From positions 1-59,128 of IMG/VR virus record IMGVR_UViG_3300048554_000481: a stretch of DNA of 59,128 nt; one strand, written 5' to 3'. Below the pieces are notes generated by a model. It did not search any database and was not told the DNA's origin. It saw only the letters and a program-made list of their open reading frames with translations. Source of the DNA: a virus. A program made the position numbers and the translations under genes. Each line of letters starts with the position of its first letter. The stretch's first letter is position 1. Shown one piece after another: positions 14,207 through 21,787 of the stretch.

Positions 14207-15406
14207 CTATACTCCTTCTATGATTTGTTCGAGTGTTTGTAAAACTTGTTCGCTTGTATCTCGCATTGGATACTCTGTGAGTATCGCTTGTTTGATTGTG
14301 TTTCTAGTAAAGTCTAATGCAAAACGTTCTCCTGTTTCTGGATTCATTCCTGTGTTTACTAAAAATACATTACTTCCATGTTGTTCAACTTTGTCCATCA
14401 ACATATCACTATATGTTTGTACACTTCTGGGCATAAACGGTGATCCATAACAAGGACTAAGTGTACGTTTAATTTCTGTTACGCCATCTTCTGTTCCTGG
14501 CATAGTACTGGTATATCCCGTTTCAAAAAAGCGTCTCACTGCATCACCACTTATTCTACTGATAGCTGGAAACACACCTTCTGCGTCCATTGTTAAAAAG
14601 AATATGTTGTCTGCATGACTAAAGTTACTACGTTTGTGATAGGCATTTTCTACGCAACTAATTGGATAACTCAATCTAGCATTTGCCGCATCAGGATTTT
14701 CAATAACCAATGTTTCTCTTCGTCTCGCTTCTTCAACTGCATTAAAAATAGTAGGATGTGTCTCAGGTGTTAAGCCTTCGCTTTTGGCATAGCAACCTGT
14801 TTCGACCATTCTAATACCCATGTTGCTCCATACTACTTCGTCATCACTAATAAGTTTGTATTCGGGATCGCTCGACAATGTTGTTTTGCCTGTGCCACTT
14901 AATCCAAACATTAGGTTGGTTGTTTTACGATATGTAAATGCTCCGCAATGCATTGGCAGTCTATCAAACTTGGGTAATTCAAAACTTACAATACCAAATA
15001 CACCCTTTTTAATTTCACCTAAAAATGTTGTACCTGCAATTAGTAATATCTTCTTATCCAAATGCACATATATTTTAGGTTCCATTTCAATTTCAGTGTT
15101 GTGCCAAATAGTCCAATCACCTTCTTGGTCTTCAGCTGTAACCTTAAACATGTTCCAAACAAATTGTTTGTGACGTGCATCATTTGTGTGTAGTGTAAAA
15201 TTAGTTCCTACTGTTTCAAAGTTCATAGGATCTAAGTAATTCTTTTGACTTTGCAATAGTGCATAAAAATTAGCAAAGTCTTCACCTTTGCCTATCTTGT
15301 TAAACTTAGGTCGTGTCAAATCCAAGTCTTTTGTTTGTTCACCGAAAAAGTATTTTTTATCCGGTGAACGACCAGTGGGGCTGGTCGTTATGCTTATGTT
15401 GGTCAT
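14207..15406 (-). CDS. pckA: ATP-dependent phosphoenolpyruvate carboxykinase, compact
   Basis: 399 residues against about 530 in bacteria. Core motifs are present in order: substrate loop TGRSPDKKYFFG (11-22), GEIKKG (130-135), PMHCGAF with the metal-ligand His (151-157), kinase-1 loop MFGLSGTGKTTLS (166-178), kinase-2 LISDDE (185-190), RLSYPIS (around 244-250) and IFFLTMDAEGVFPAISR, with a short end (MRDTSEQ) reminiscent of the usual nucleotide-contact segment RNTYASPEQ. The enzyme converts oxaloacetate and ATP to PEP, the entry to gluconeogenesis. Internal loops are shortened rather than the active site. Overlaps the neighbouring gene by one base and sits in a metabolic operon; a phage-borne copy is unusual. 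Confidence 0.9.
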   Translation of the reverse strand: MTNISITTSPTGRSPDKKYFFGEQTKDLDLTRPKFNKIGKGEDFANFYALLQSQKNYLDPMNFETVGTNFTLHTNDARHKQFVWNMFKVTAEDQEGDWTIWHNTEIEMEPKIYVHLDKKILLIAGTTFLGEIKKGVFGIVSFELPKFDRLPMHCGAFTYRKTTNLMFGLSGTGKTTLSSDPEYKLISDDEVVWSNMGIRMVETGCYAKSEGLTPETHPTIFNAVEEARRRETLVIENPDAANARLSYPISCVENAYHKRSNFSHADNIFFLTMDAEGVFPAISRISGDAVRRFFETGYTSTMPGTEDGVTEIKRTLSPCYGSPFMPRSVQTYSDMLMDKVEQHGSNVFLVNTGMNPETGERFALDFTRNTIKQAILTEYPMRDTSEQVLQTLEQIIEGV

Positions 15407-15849
15407 TATTCCTCATCAATATTAATTTCGAGCGTTTCAATGCTTCCGTCGTCATATTCGATTTCAACGTATTTGGTTCCATCGTCTCTTGTGCGAGTAA
15501 TTTTACTTATTGCTTCTGGTTCTTCACTAAACTGTTCTTCTAAATTTACCACTTCAGGATCTTTAAAAGATTCAGTTGGTTCCGGAGTACTATCTGGTTT
15601 TACTGCGGTTTGTTTAATTTCTTGTTGAATAGGCTTGGGATCACTAATTGGCTGTTGTACTGGAGGTGTAACTGTGTTCTGATGTGCAACTGCAATATCT
15701 TCTGCCTTCATCTTAACAGATCCATCTTCGTTTAATCTGTCACCTCTTGCATTCATAGGAACATTGCCTACAGCTCTAGTAGTTTCATGTTGTGCCGCCA
15801 GTGCCGCCATATCAATCATGCCGCCTCTTGCTGTTTTGGTATTTCTCAT
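15406..15849 (-). CDS. Disordered acidic phage protein
   Basis: 147 residues. The N-terminus (TARGGMIDMAALAAQHETTR) is helical and the centre is proline/glutamine-rich and probably disordered (TPPVQQPISDPKPIQQEIKQ); the C-terminus is an acidic beta hairpin (KYVEIEYDDGSIETLEINI). It is coupled to both neighbours. Function unknown; such low-complexity proteins may be scaffold or assembly partners. Confidence 0.6.
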   Translation of the reverse strand: MRNTKTARGGMIDMAALAAQHETTRAVGNVPMNARGDRLNEDGSVKMKAEDIAVAHQNTVTPPVQQPISDPKPIQQEIKQTAVKPDSTPEPTESFKDPEVVNLEEQFSEEPEAISKITRTRDDGTKYVEIEYDDGSIETLEINIDEE

Positions 15850-16355
15850 CTTAGAAACTCCTTGTAGTCTAAATTATATTTAATGCTGTCTACTTTGTGT
15901 ACACCTATCAAATATAATATGTAGCTGGATACGCTTGATCCTCTTCCTACACCCCACATGATATTATTACTTTTTAATTCATTTACCATGTATACTAGGA
16001 ATTTTAACATTGGAAACATATCTCGGCTTTCAAATTCTTGGAGTTCTGCAACTACACGTTGATACTGTTCTTCATTTTTTGTTTTACTTAGCAAGTGATC
16101 AATTATATTCAACTGTTTATATTCGTCGGGCATACACCAGTTTTCAGCGTTTTTGTAACTGTACTTATCATTTGAGTCTGCGGGTGTTTCATAATCTATA
16201 ACATCATTAAACTTAAACAAACTGCAAAAATGATTATAAGTATCAATTTTTTCTGTATCTTTAGTAACAATTCTACTAACTGCTTTGCCTTGTAGTAATC
16301 CTTCTACTAGGTCATTTTCATTAACAACCACTTCACTTAATGCTGTCATTTTCAT
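15846..16355 (-). CDS. DnaE-like fragment lacking the polymerase active site
   Basis: About 169 residues (the start is the ATG at 16355 or 16349). The last 75 residues, from RVVAELQEFESRDMFPMLKF through MWGVGRGSSVSSYILYLIGV to NLDYKEFLR, closely follow the DnaE/PolC segment that reads GPGRGSAAGS...LLFERFLN. In the polymerases this piece precedes the catalytic aspartates (PDFDxDF), which are missing because the protein ends here. It could be a replisome-interfering decoy or a nucleotide-binding remnant. The N-terminal 90 residues are not recognised. Overlaps both neighbours. Confidence 0.6.
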   Translation of the reverse strand: MKMTALSEVVVNENDLVEGLLQGKAVSRIVTKDTEKIDTYNHFCSLFKFNDVIDYETPADSNDKYSYKNAENWCMPDEYKQLNIIDHLLSKTKNEEQYQRVVAELQEFESRDMFPMLKFLVYMVNELKSNNIMWGVGRGSSVSSYILYLIGVHKVDSIKYNLDYKEFLR

Positions 16356-16597
16356 CCTATATTTAATACATCATCGTCGGGATCTTTCCCTTCGTCGATT
16401 CTTTTGTCACGTTCTCTTTTTAATGCATCTTGTTCGCTTCTGGCTTTTATTTCGATACTGACCATTTCGATCATATTTTGTATCTGACCAGCTGGTCCTG
16501 ACATTCCCATACTATTAGCTTGTCCCAACTTTTGTCGCAATTCGATTTGCTTTTCCAATAGTTGTTCCATATTTAAATTTTCAATATCTAAAAACAT
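16352..16597 (-). CDS. Small coiled-coil phage protein
   Basis: 81 residues: helical throughout (MEQLLEKQIELRQKLGQANS) with a short glycine/proline break and an acidic end. Preceded by a promoter at 16603-16631. It keeps company with the neighbouring acidic and DnaE-like proteins, suggesting a conserved gene set. Function unknown. Confidence 0.6.
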   Translation of the reverse strand: MFLDIENLNMEQLLEKQIELRQKLGQANSMGMSGPAGQIQNMIEMVSIEIKARSEQDALKRERDKRIDEGKDPDDDVLNIG

Positions 16598-16602
16598 AAC
16601 AC

Positions 16603-16631
16603 ACTATAACACACTTCTTTGGTTGAGTCAA
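16603..16631 (-). promoter_or_regulatory. Sigma70-type promoter
   Basis: TTGACT, 17 bases, TATAGT on the minus strand, ahead of the three-gene set containing the DnaE-like fragment, and possibly pckA downstream. Confidence 0.6.
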
Positions 16632-16644
16632 CAACAAACTCATA

Positions 16645-17604
16645 TTATAATCCGTTGGGGACTATAATATAATGTATAGAAAGTACAACGCCTACTGACG
16701 CACCCAATCCTATCATCATTTTAATAAAGTCTTTGGTAATAAGTGGAAATACAGTTTTGAACTTGTGCTTGCCAGTAACAGTTGCCATAGCAAGTTCTCG
16801 TCCACATAGTAGTCCTACAAATACCCAAGTTGTTGACATTGGTATATCATTTAGTTCCTTAAAGAAGTACAGTATTACAAAATAAACACAATCAATAATT
16901 GTAGCACTACGCACATATCTTGTGTTGTGCTTTTCAATTACAATCTGTTGTATCTTGCCTCCACCTTCTCGAAACATATATCCTAATCCAAATACAAACA
17001 TTGCACTGATTAGAATCATTAGGTCCCATGGTATTTCTCTTGGTAAGAACACAGCAATGTTTGCCATGTCATGTGATAACCAAGTGAACCATAAGAAGCC
17101 TGTTGTAAACCATTGTGCAATACGCCAATAGTTTTTATGTTGTTCTTTAACAGGCTTTGCTTCGTCTAGCAGTTTGCTAACTACTAGCCATATAGCATAT
17201 GCCGCTACAGCCGCAACTGCATATCCCATCATGCTTTTAACAAGCATTTTTTCCAATACAAATGTACTAGCAAATGCACTCAGCACTAAGAAACTTGTGC
17301 TAACTGGTACACCTATTCTTGTTAACAATAACAAGAGTGCAGGTGCCATTGCGTGATACCATTGTATCTCCTGGAATGGTATTTTATTCAAACGTCCGTA
17401 ACTTATGTCACCTCCATTCATATACCAACCATACCACAAAGTATAAAGGAGAACTGCACTTGCCGCTCCCCACATAACTTTCCAATTAAATTTATCGTTG
17501 TTTGATGCAATCCATGTACCTAGTGTTTGTACACTATCGTTTGCTATTACTGAATAACCGGCGAATAAAAATCCGACGAACATCCATAACGTCAATGCGT
17601 CCAT
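16645..17604 (-). CDS. PiT-like inorganic anion permease
   Basis: 319 residues with about nine or ten membrane spans. Two inverted-repeat signature regions are visible: VIANDSVQTLGTWIAS (about 20-35) and LSHDMANIAVFLP (about 177-189), in the places where PiT carriers have their GANDxANxxG signatures; a third family-like segment is GVPVSTSFLVLSAF (98-111). PiT proteins take up phosphate (some sulphate) with Na+ or H+. Phosphate is the likely substrate because PhoH and PsiE-like genes are in the same genome. Its leader holds GATGG/CCATC hairpin and a late-type motif. Confidence 0.6.
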   Translation of the reverse strand: MDALTLWMFVGFLFAGYSVIANDSVQTLGTWIASNNDKFNWKVMWGAASAVLLYTLWYGWYMNGGDISYGRLNKIPFQEIQWYHAMAPALLLLLTRIGVPVSTSFLVLSAFASTFVLEKMLVKSMMGYAVAAVAAYAIWLVVSKLLDEAKPVKEQHKNYWRIAQWFTTGFLWFTWLSHDMANIAVFLPREIPWDLMILISAMFVFGLGYMFREGGGKIQQIVIEKHNTRYVRSATIIDCVYFVILYFFKELNDIPMSTTWVFVGLLCGRELAMATVTGKHKFKTVFPLITKDFIKMMIGLGASVGVVLSIHYIIVPNGL

Positions 17605-17671
17605 ATAATTTCTCCTATGCTTGATGGCTTTACCCCATCGCTCACATGTTGAGTTGTTGTTGACTCATGGT

Positions 17672-17679
17672 TATTTAAC
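17672..17679 (-). promoter_or_regulatory. T4-type late promoter motif
   Basis: GTTAAATA on the minus strand, followed by an 8-codon open frame (MSQQQLNM) and a GATGG-CCATC hairpin in the leader of the permease gene. Confidence 0.35.
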
Positions 17680-17695
17680 TGTTTATATTACTACA

Positions 17696-17956
17696 CTATC
17701 TAAAAGGTGTCAATTCTTTTGGATCAACATCAATAAATCTAACTATACTATTAATGTCGTTGACTTCTACATCTAGTTTTTTACAACTAAGTCTCATCGA
17801 ACCTTCATACGTTTTTTGTGTCGGTGATTTTACATTACGTTCAATTGTACGTTTGGCTTTAAGGCACTCGCTTAAACCATCTCTTACTGTGTATTCTTTT
17901 AGTTCCAATGGACTACCAAAGAACATTAGTAATACGATTGCTCCTTCTACTACCAT
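17696..17956 (-). CDS. Small membrane-anchored two-cysteine protein
   Basis: 86 residues. N-terminal anchor (VVEGAIVLLMFFGSPLE), then a polar domain with SECLKAKRTIERN and RLSCKKLDVEV. It resembles the adjacent gene at 17959 in layout and pattern (C-x-x-KR, later C-x-K-x-x-VEV), so the two are probably tandem duplicates. Likely periplasmic disulphide proteins. No known family recognised. Confidence 0.6.
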   Translation of the reverse strand: MVVEGAIVLLMFFGSPLELKEYTVRDGLSECLKAKRTIERNVKSPTQKTYEGSMRLSCKKLDVEVNDINSIVRFIDVDPKELTPFR

Positions 17957-17958
17957 GA

Positions 17959-18231
17959 CTAACCTCCAAGACTTTCTGTAACGCTACTAGCTTTGACTTG
18001 TGGGGCTTCGTCTGTGTCTAACAAACGAATAATATAGTCATTGCCATCTGCATCCTTACCAACTTCTACAAGTCTCTTTTGACAAGTATATCTGTAAGGT
18101 TCATCACCGTCGTGTGTTTTTTGTGCTATTCTTTTTTCTCTCAAACAATCTGCCATTTTGTGGTATCCAACGTGTGAGGCTACTTCACCGTTCACATACA
18201 ATAACAGTGTGATACATACCATTTCTATCAT
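17959..18231 (-). CDS. Small membrane-anchored two-cysteine protein (paralogue)
   Basis: 90 residues, ending one codon before the neighbouring paralogue begins. It starts with a hydrophobic MIEMVCITLLLYVNG and continues with ADCLREKRIAQKTH and RYTCQKRLVEV, parallel to the paralogue. The C-terminal tail has extra DTDEAPQVKAS. Same inferred periplasmic role. Confidence 0.6.
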   Translation of the reverse strand: MIEMVCITLLLYVNGEVASHVGYHKMADCLREKRIAQKTHDGDEPYRYTCQKRLVEVGKDADGNDYIIRLLDTDEAPQVKASSVTESLGG

Positions 18232-18232
18232 C

Positions 18233-18646
18233 TTAATTTCCGTTCTTTAACTCTAGTTGAGAATCTTTAATTTTCTCAATAGCTTCTTCCAACGAGTTTA
18301 TTCTTTTTTCATAAAACTCCATAGTCAATTTTTGTTGTTGGTCGAAGGGTGCTTGTCCAGTTTCTATCTCGGTAGTGAGTTTTTCAAGTTCGCCGGCAAG
18401 ATGTTCAATTAGCATGAACTGTTCAGAGTCAGCAGGCAAGGAACCCATTTCACCACGAGGCCATTTGATACGAAACTCTGTATTCTGTTCCAAATCACTT
18501 TCCATCATAGTGATACTGGTTTCAATTTGATTTAATCGTTCGATTATTCCGAAGTATGCCCATGTGCCAACCGCCGCGGCGGCTATCATTGATAGTATAT
18601 TACGCAAGGGCAATGATACTTCAGTATTCTCTGAGATCTTTGCCAT
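18233..18646 (-). CDS. Membrane-anchored coiled-coil protein
   Basis: 137 residues. A membrane span lies near the N-terminus (residues 14-33, PLRNILSMIAAAAVGTWAYF), then long helices with coiled-coil heptads (IERLNQIETSITMMESDLEQ and EFYEKRINSLEEAIEKIKDS). Bitopic inner-membrane protein with a periplasmic or cytoplasmic coiled coil. AAAAGG precedes the start and a late motif lies at 18678-18685. Confidence 0.65.
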   Translation of the reverse strand: MAKISENTEVSLPLRNILSMIAAAAVGTWAYFGIIERLNQIETSITMMESDLEQNTEFRIKWPRGEMGSLPADSEQFMLIEHLAGELEKLTTEIETGQAPFDQQQKLTMEFYEKRINSLEEAIEKIKDSQLELKNGN

Positions 18647-18677
18647 CCTTTTACATCTTTCTGCTGTCTGTTCGTAG

Positions 18678-18685
18678 TATTTATG
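18678..18685 (-). promoter_or_regulatory. T4-type late promoter motif
   Basis: CATAAATA on the minus strand, 32 bases before the gene start at 18646. Confidence 0.5.
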
Positions 18686-18708
18686 TTACATTTTAATAAA
18701 ATGCCTAT

Positions 18709-18768
18709 CCGTCAAAGTTTTGACCGGTGAATCAATTTGACGGACAGAAATCGACGGAATTTTGACGG
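18709..18768. repeat. Cluster of TTTGACGG repeats
   Basis: CCGTCAAA at 18709-18716 is the inverse of TTTGACGG at 18736-18743 and 18761-18768; TCGACGG at 18751-18757 is a degenerate copy. The cluster fills the gap between two genes that are read one after the other on the minus strand. It could be an operator or a terminator stem. Confidence 0.6.
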
Positions 18769-18769
18769 A

Positions 18770-19456
18770 TTATTCTCTATTTCCAAGCAACATCAGTAGC
18801 ATTTGGAACAAGTTAATAAAGTTTAAGTACAAGCTAATTGCAAACTTAACTCCGTAACGTTCGTCTCTTGTTTCGATAAAGATCTGCTTTGCAGTCTGTG
18901 TATCATATGCAGTTAGTCCGGTAAAGATTAGTACACCAATAATACTAATAGCAAACATCAACGCACTGCTAGCCATAAAGATGTTTACAATACTTGCAAC
19001 AATGATACCAATTAATCCAATAAACAAAAAACTTCCCCATGAGGTTAAATCTCTATTGGTTGTGTATCCATATAAACTAGCACCTGCAAATGTAGCACTG
19101 GTTATAAAGAACACTTGTGTAATACTCATTGCTGTATACACTGCAAAAATGGTACTCAAGCTCACACCCATAAGTGTGACAAAAGCATAATAAAATAGTG
19201 TTAGTTTTTTAATATCCCAATTTTGTCCTGTAAAACTATACCAAAAAATCATTCCCAATGGTGCGAACATTGCTACATAAAGCAAACTGCCCATGGAGTA
19301 TAGTAGTCCACTGCTATAGGTTAACCATGCAACTGCACCACTTAGTGCTAGTCCGCTAGCAGTATGGTTGTACATTGACAACATCAGTTGCCTCAATCCC
19401 TGATCAAATTCAGCGTCTTGTCTTGCACCTAGTACAGCTCTTTCAAGTTGATTCAT
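18770..19456 (-). CDS. Bax inhibitor-1 / YccA-family membrane protein
   Basis: 228 residues with seven likely membrane spans, the UPF0005/BI-1 topology. Family signs: cytoplasmic N-terminus, then ITSATFAGASLYGYTT (about 117-132) corresponding to the family region after the third span, and GLTAYDTQTAKQIF (about 183-196) near the C-terminus, with the pair of Asp residues typical of the pH-sensing di-aspartyl site (D...D) only partly visible. Bacterial members such as YccA modulate FtsH, and others form Ca2+ leaks. A phage copy may protect the membrane or block FtsH. The gene starts at an ATG overlapping the MazG-like stop. Confidence 0.8.
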   Translation of the reverse strand: MNQLERAVLGARQDAEFDQGLRQLMLSMYNHTASGLALSGAVAWLTYSSGLLYSMGSLLYVAMFAPLGMIFWYSFTGQNWDIKKLTLFYYAFVTLMGVSLSTIFAVYTAMSITQVFFITSATFAGASLYGYTTNRDLTSWGSFLFIGLIGIIVASIVNIFMASSALMFAISIIGVLIFTGLTAYDTQTAKQIFIETRDERYGVKFAISLYLNFINLFQMLLMLLGNRE

Positions 19457-19863
19457 TATAAATCTCCTTCTTTTCTATTTTCACTATAATGCACATCAAA
19501 CTCTCCTCCTGGATAACGTGCTTTTAGTTTATTTACATTTTCAGCAATAACATCATTTGGGTCAATGCCTAATGCACGACAACTGTTCATCCAGTACCAC
19601 ATGATATCACCCAGTTCACGTTTAGCATGAAACTGTGTATCAGCATCCAATGGCTTGCCTTGGAATATGCACTTCTTTACAATTTCCATAAACTCTCCGC
19701 CTTCGGCACTGATGCCTACTGCACCAGTTAATAGCAGTGCCATGTTAACACCACTTTGTTCTAAACTTTGTAGTTGGTTACACAGTTGTTCAGTTTGATT
19801 ACTCTGATCACTGGTTACGCCTTCCACAAATTCTTTGTACTTGTTTAAGTCTACATTATTCAT
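19456..19863 (-). CDS. mazG: MazG-like nucleotide pyrophosphohydrolase
   Basis: 135 residues from the ATG at 19863 (GAGG seven bases before). The all-alpha core shows GISAEGGEFMEIVKK (about 55-69) and RELGDIMWYWMNSCRALG (about 85-102), the Exx(x)E...ExxD metal-binding pattern, and VIAENVNKLKARYPGGEFD (112-130) as expected for longer phage MazG proteins. It cleaves NTPs or dNTPs. Second MazG-like protein in the window. Confidence 0.8.
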   Translation of the reverse strand: MNNVDLNKYKEFVEGVTSDQSNQTEQLCNQLQSLEQSGVNMALLLTGAVGISAEGGEFMEIVKKCIFQGKPLDADTQFHAKRELGDIMWYWMNSCRALGIDPNDVIAENVNKLKARYPGGEFDVHYSENRKEGDL

Positions 19864-19885
19864 AATTACCTCTTTCATTTTACTA

Positions 19886-19914
19886 ATAATAAACTAGATT
19901 GTATTGTCTGTCAA
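19886..19914 (-). promoter_or_regulatory. Sigma70-type promoter
   Basis: TTGACA, 17 bases, TATTAT on the minus strand, inside the end of the SPASM-like gene and ahead of mazG. Confidence 0.55.
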
Positions 19915-20241
19915 ATCTAATTTTCTAAAAACATTTCTTTTAGAATTTCCATAGTAAGTCCAACTGTCTTTACTACATTCTTTCCTACATGTGGGTGTAT
20001 CAAAACTTTTTTGAAACTCTGTCATGAATTCGCTTTGTGTAATTTCTTTTGATGTATGCAATTTTAAATTTATACTATCCATCGAAAATCCATTACGACT
20101 CGCCCAATCATGCAAATCTTTTCTTCTTTCATATAACCAACAACAAGGCCACATTTCACCTGTAGCACTTATGTAGGCTTTACCTGCTGTTTGTAAACAT
20201 TTAGGAGACATTCCAGTCAATGCTTTTCCTTTCTTGTTCAT
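19894..20241 (-). CDS. SPASM-like C-terminal part of a radical SAM protein (separate frame)
   Basis: About 115 residues if the ATG at 20241 is used; the open frame continues upstream to 20334. The N-terminal part (PKCLQTAGKAYISATGEMW then PCCW) is a SPASM-type cysteine cluster that normally follows a radical SAM barrel in the same protein, and later cysteines (PTCRKECSKDSW) complete it. Here it lies in a different frame from the barrel encoded just upstream, overlapping by 40 bases. Either two proteins assemble, or a frameshift joins them. AAGGA is not seen before the ATG. Confidence 0.55.
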   Translation of the reverse strand: MNKKGKALTGMSPKCLQTAGKAYISATGEMWPCCWLYERRKDLHDWASRNGFSMDSINLKLHTSKEITQSEFMTEFQKSFDTPTCRKECSKDSWTYYGNSKRNVFRKLDLTDNTI

Positions 20242-20830
20242 TATCAAACCATGTCTGACCGTAGTTACGCAGACTTTTACTAGAATGAAATTCGTCAAAC
20301 CCAAGCTGTTTACTGAGTGTTTGAGCTTCTTCAACCTGATGTTCGTTGTATGGAAAGATCAACATTTGCCAAATCAATTTAGGTCTTTGTTTTGCATTTA
20401 CTAGTGTTTCAATGCCTTGCACAATATCTTTCCATCTTGAATTCTTTCTATAAATGTGATTTGTATCTTCTAATCCATCTATACTAAAATTAAAAGAAAT
20501 ATTATCTGTCCAAGGCAACTTGCTGAGTTGTTCCCACCACTTACGCTTTCTAAAACTTCCATTTGTTTCAACTTTAATTCTTTTGTTGAATTTGGTCGCT
20601 CTCTCCATTATTTCAATAAAGTCCGGATGATAAATTGGATCTCCATAAGCACCAGCAAATATTAGTTTGTGATAATCATTGGATTCGATTTGATCAAATA
20701 CAAACTGTTTATCTATGTGACCATAATCCCAAGTTGTATCATTTTCTTTCTTTTTATATGTCCTTGGGCAACCCGGACATTCAATGGTACACTTTGTTGT
20801 AAGTTCAATTTGCAGTAACAGTTCATTCAT
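20201..20830 (-). CDS. Radical SAM enzyme, barrel domain
   Basis: 209 residues from the ATG at 20830 (overlapping the methyltransferase stop). CTIECPGCPRTYKK (about 14-27) is the CxxxCxxC 4Fe-4S/SAM motif; AGAYGDPIYHPDF (about 61-73) is the glycine-rich SAM strand, and VETNGSF and NFSIDGL follow. It generates a 5'-deoxyadenosyl radical; the substrate is unknown but SPASM members modify peptides. The frame ends after KSIDWNVS and the likely C-terminal part continues in another frame (19894-20241). Confidence 0.8.
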   Translation of the reverse strand: MNELLLQIELTTKCTIECPGCPRTYKKKENDTTWDYGHIDKQFVFDQIESNDYHKLIFAGAYGDPIYHPDFIEIMERATKFNKRIKVETNGSFRKRKWWEQLSKLPWTDNISFNFSIDGLEDTNHIYRKNSRWKDIVQGIETLVNAKQRPKLIWQMLIFPYNEHQVEEAQTLSKQLGFDEFHSSKSLRNYGQTWFDNEQERKSIDWNVS

Positions 20831-21518
20831 CCGATTCCCAATTCTCAAGTTTAGGAAGCTCCTGTATTTCTTTAAGATATATATCTTGGGGTGAATTCGG
20901 ACTGCCACATATTTCGTCTATTTTAACATCGCCAAATCCTGGTTTTGTTATAACTGTAATGCCACAATTACGTTCATTTGTTCCATAAGGGTAATCACTA
21001 ATATCTATACTACCATTATTTTTCTGTCGTAAATCTGCAATAAATTCTCTACAGCCATCTATTACTGCGGTATCATGAAATGCAACAATACCATTGGGAT
21101 TCATAAAAGGCCATACATTAAAGAAATCATTTTTAATTCCATCATAACTATGACAGCCGTCTATAAATGCAAAATCAATACCAAGTGTGAAACGAGTTTC
21201 TAGTTCTTTTCTAAATGTGTCTTGGTCTTTTTGTGTATTGATTCTTACAAGTGCAAAACGTTCTCCTATAACGGATAATTTTTCTTGTACATGTTCTAGT
21301 GACCCCATTTGTGCAAATTGACCATGTACACCATGTGTGTCCCACATATCAAATCCTGTGTACCAAGATTCAATACCTGTGTCTTGTGTGTTTTCATTTA
21401 ATGCACTGTATATTGCACAAGCCATACCGCCTCGAGCAACTCCTATTTCTACTGCTATTCTAGGACGTTGTAATTTAATTAAGCCGTTTATGAATGACCA
21501 TTCTTGTTTAGTACTCAT
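20823..21518 (-). CDS. Class I SAM-dependent methyltransferase
   Basis: 231 residues. Motif I AVEIGVARGGMACAIYSAL (about 22-40), motif II region WYTGFDMWD, post-I IDFAFIDGCHSYDGIKNDF (about 113-131) and GIVAFHDTAV (143-152) match the Methyltransf_24/cephalosporin-hydroxylase-like class. These often methylate small molecules or sugars. Coupled with the radical SAM genes and the two small genes upstream, suggesting one pathway. Substrate unknown. Confidence 0.75.
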   Translation of the reverse strand: MSTKQEWSFINGLIKLQRPRIAVEIGVARGGMACAIYSALNENTQDTGIESWYTGFDMWDTHGVHGQFAQMGSLEHVQEKLSVIGERFALVRINTQKDQDTFRKELETRFTLGIDFAFIDGCHSYDGIKNDFFNVWPFMNPNGIVAFHDTAVIDGCREFIADLRQKNNGSIDISDYPYGTNERNCGITVITKPGFGDVKIDEICGSPNSPQDIYLKEIQELPKLENWESDE

Positions 21519-21787
21519 TTCACTTCAATATCCAAGTGTTTACCAATCTCTGCTTGAGCGTGTAATACTTGTGCATTCCTAGTATAAATTGATAGTGCTT
21601 CTAGTCTTGCATAATATGCTTCCAGCATTAGTTTGTCTAGTATTACTTTTTTATTATAGTGTTCTTGTGTACGATTCTTTTTATTATTAAAGGCTTCTAG
21701 TTTTTCCTGCGCCATTCTAGCATCAGCATTAAATGGCTGATGCATACTAGTACTTTGTAACATGGGTTGGTTGACTATTTCCGTCAT
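21515..21787 (-). CDS. Small coiled-coil hypothetical protein
   Basis: 90 residues, polar N-terminus then a long helix (LEAFNNKKNRTQEHYNKK and ILDKLMLEAYYARLEALSIY). Overlaps both neighbours by 4 bases. Unknown. Confidence 0.55.
   Translation of the reverse strand: MTEIVNQPMLQSTSMHQPFNADARMAQEKLEAFNNKKNRTQEHYNKKVILDKLMLEAYYARLEALSIYTRNAQVLHAQAEIGKHLDIEVK

Noticed and set aside
14207-15406. pckA as a decayed pseudogene because it is short
   Set aside because: The frame is open end to end and every active-site loop is present; shortening is in connecting regions.
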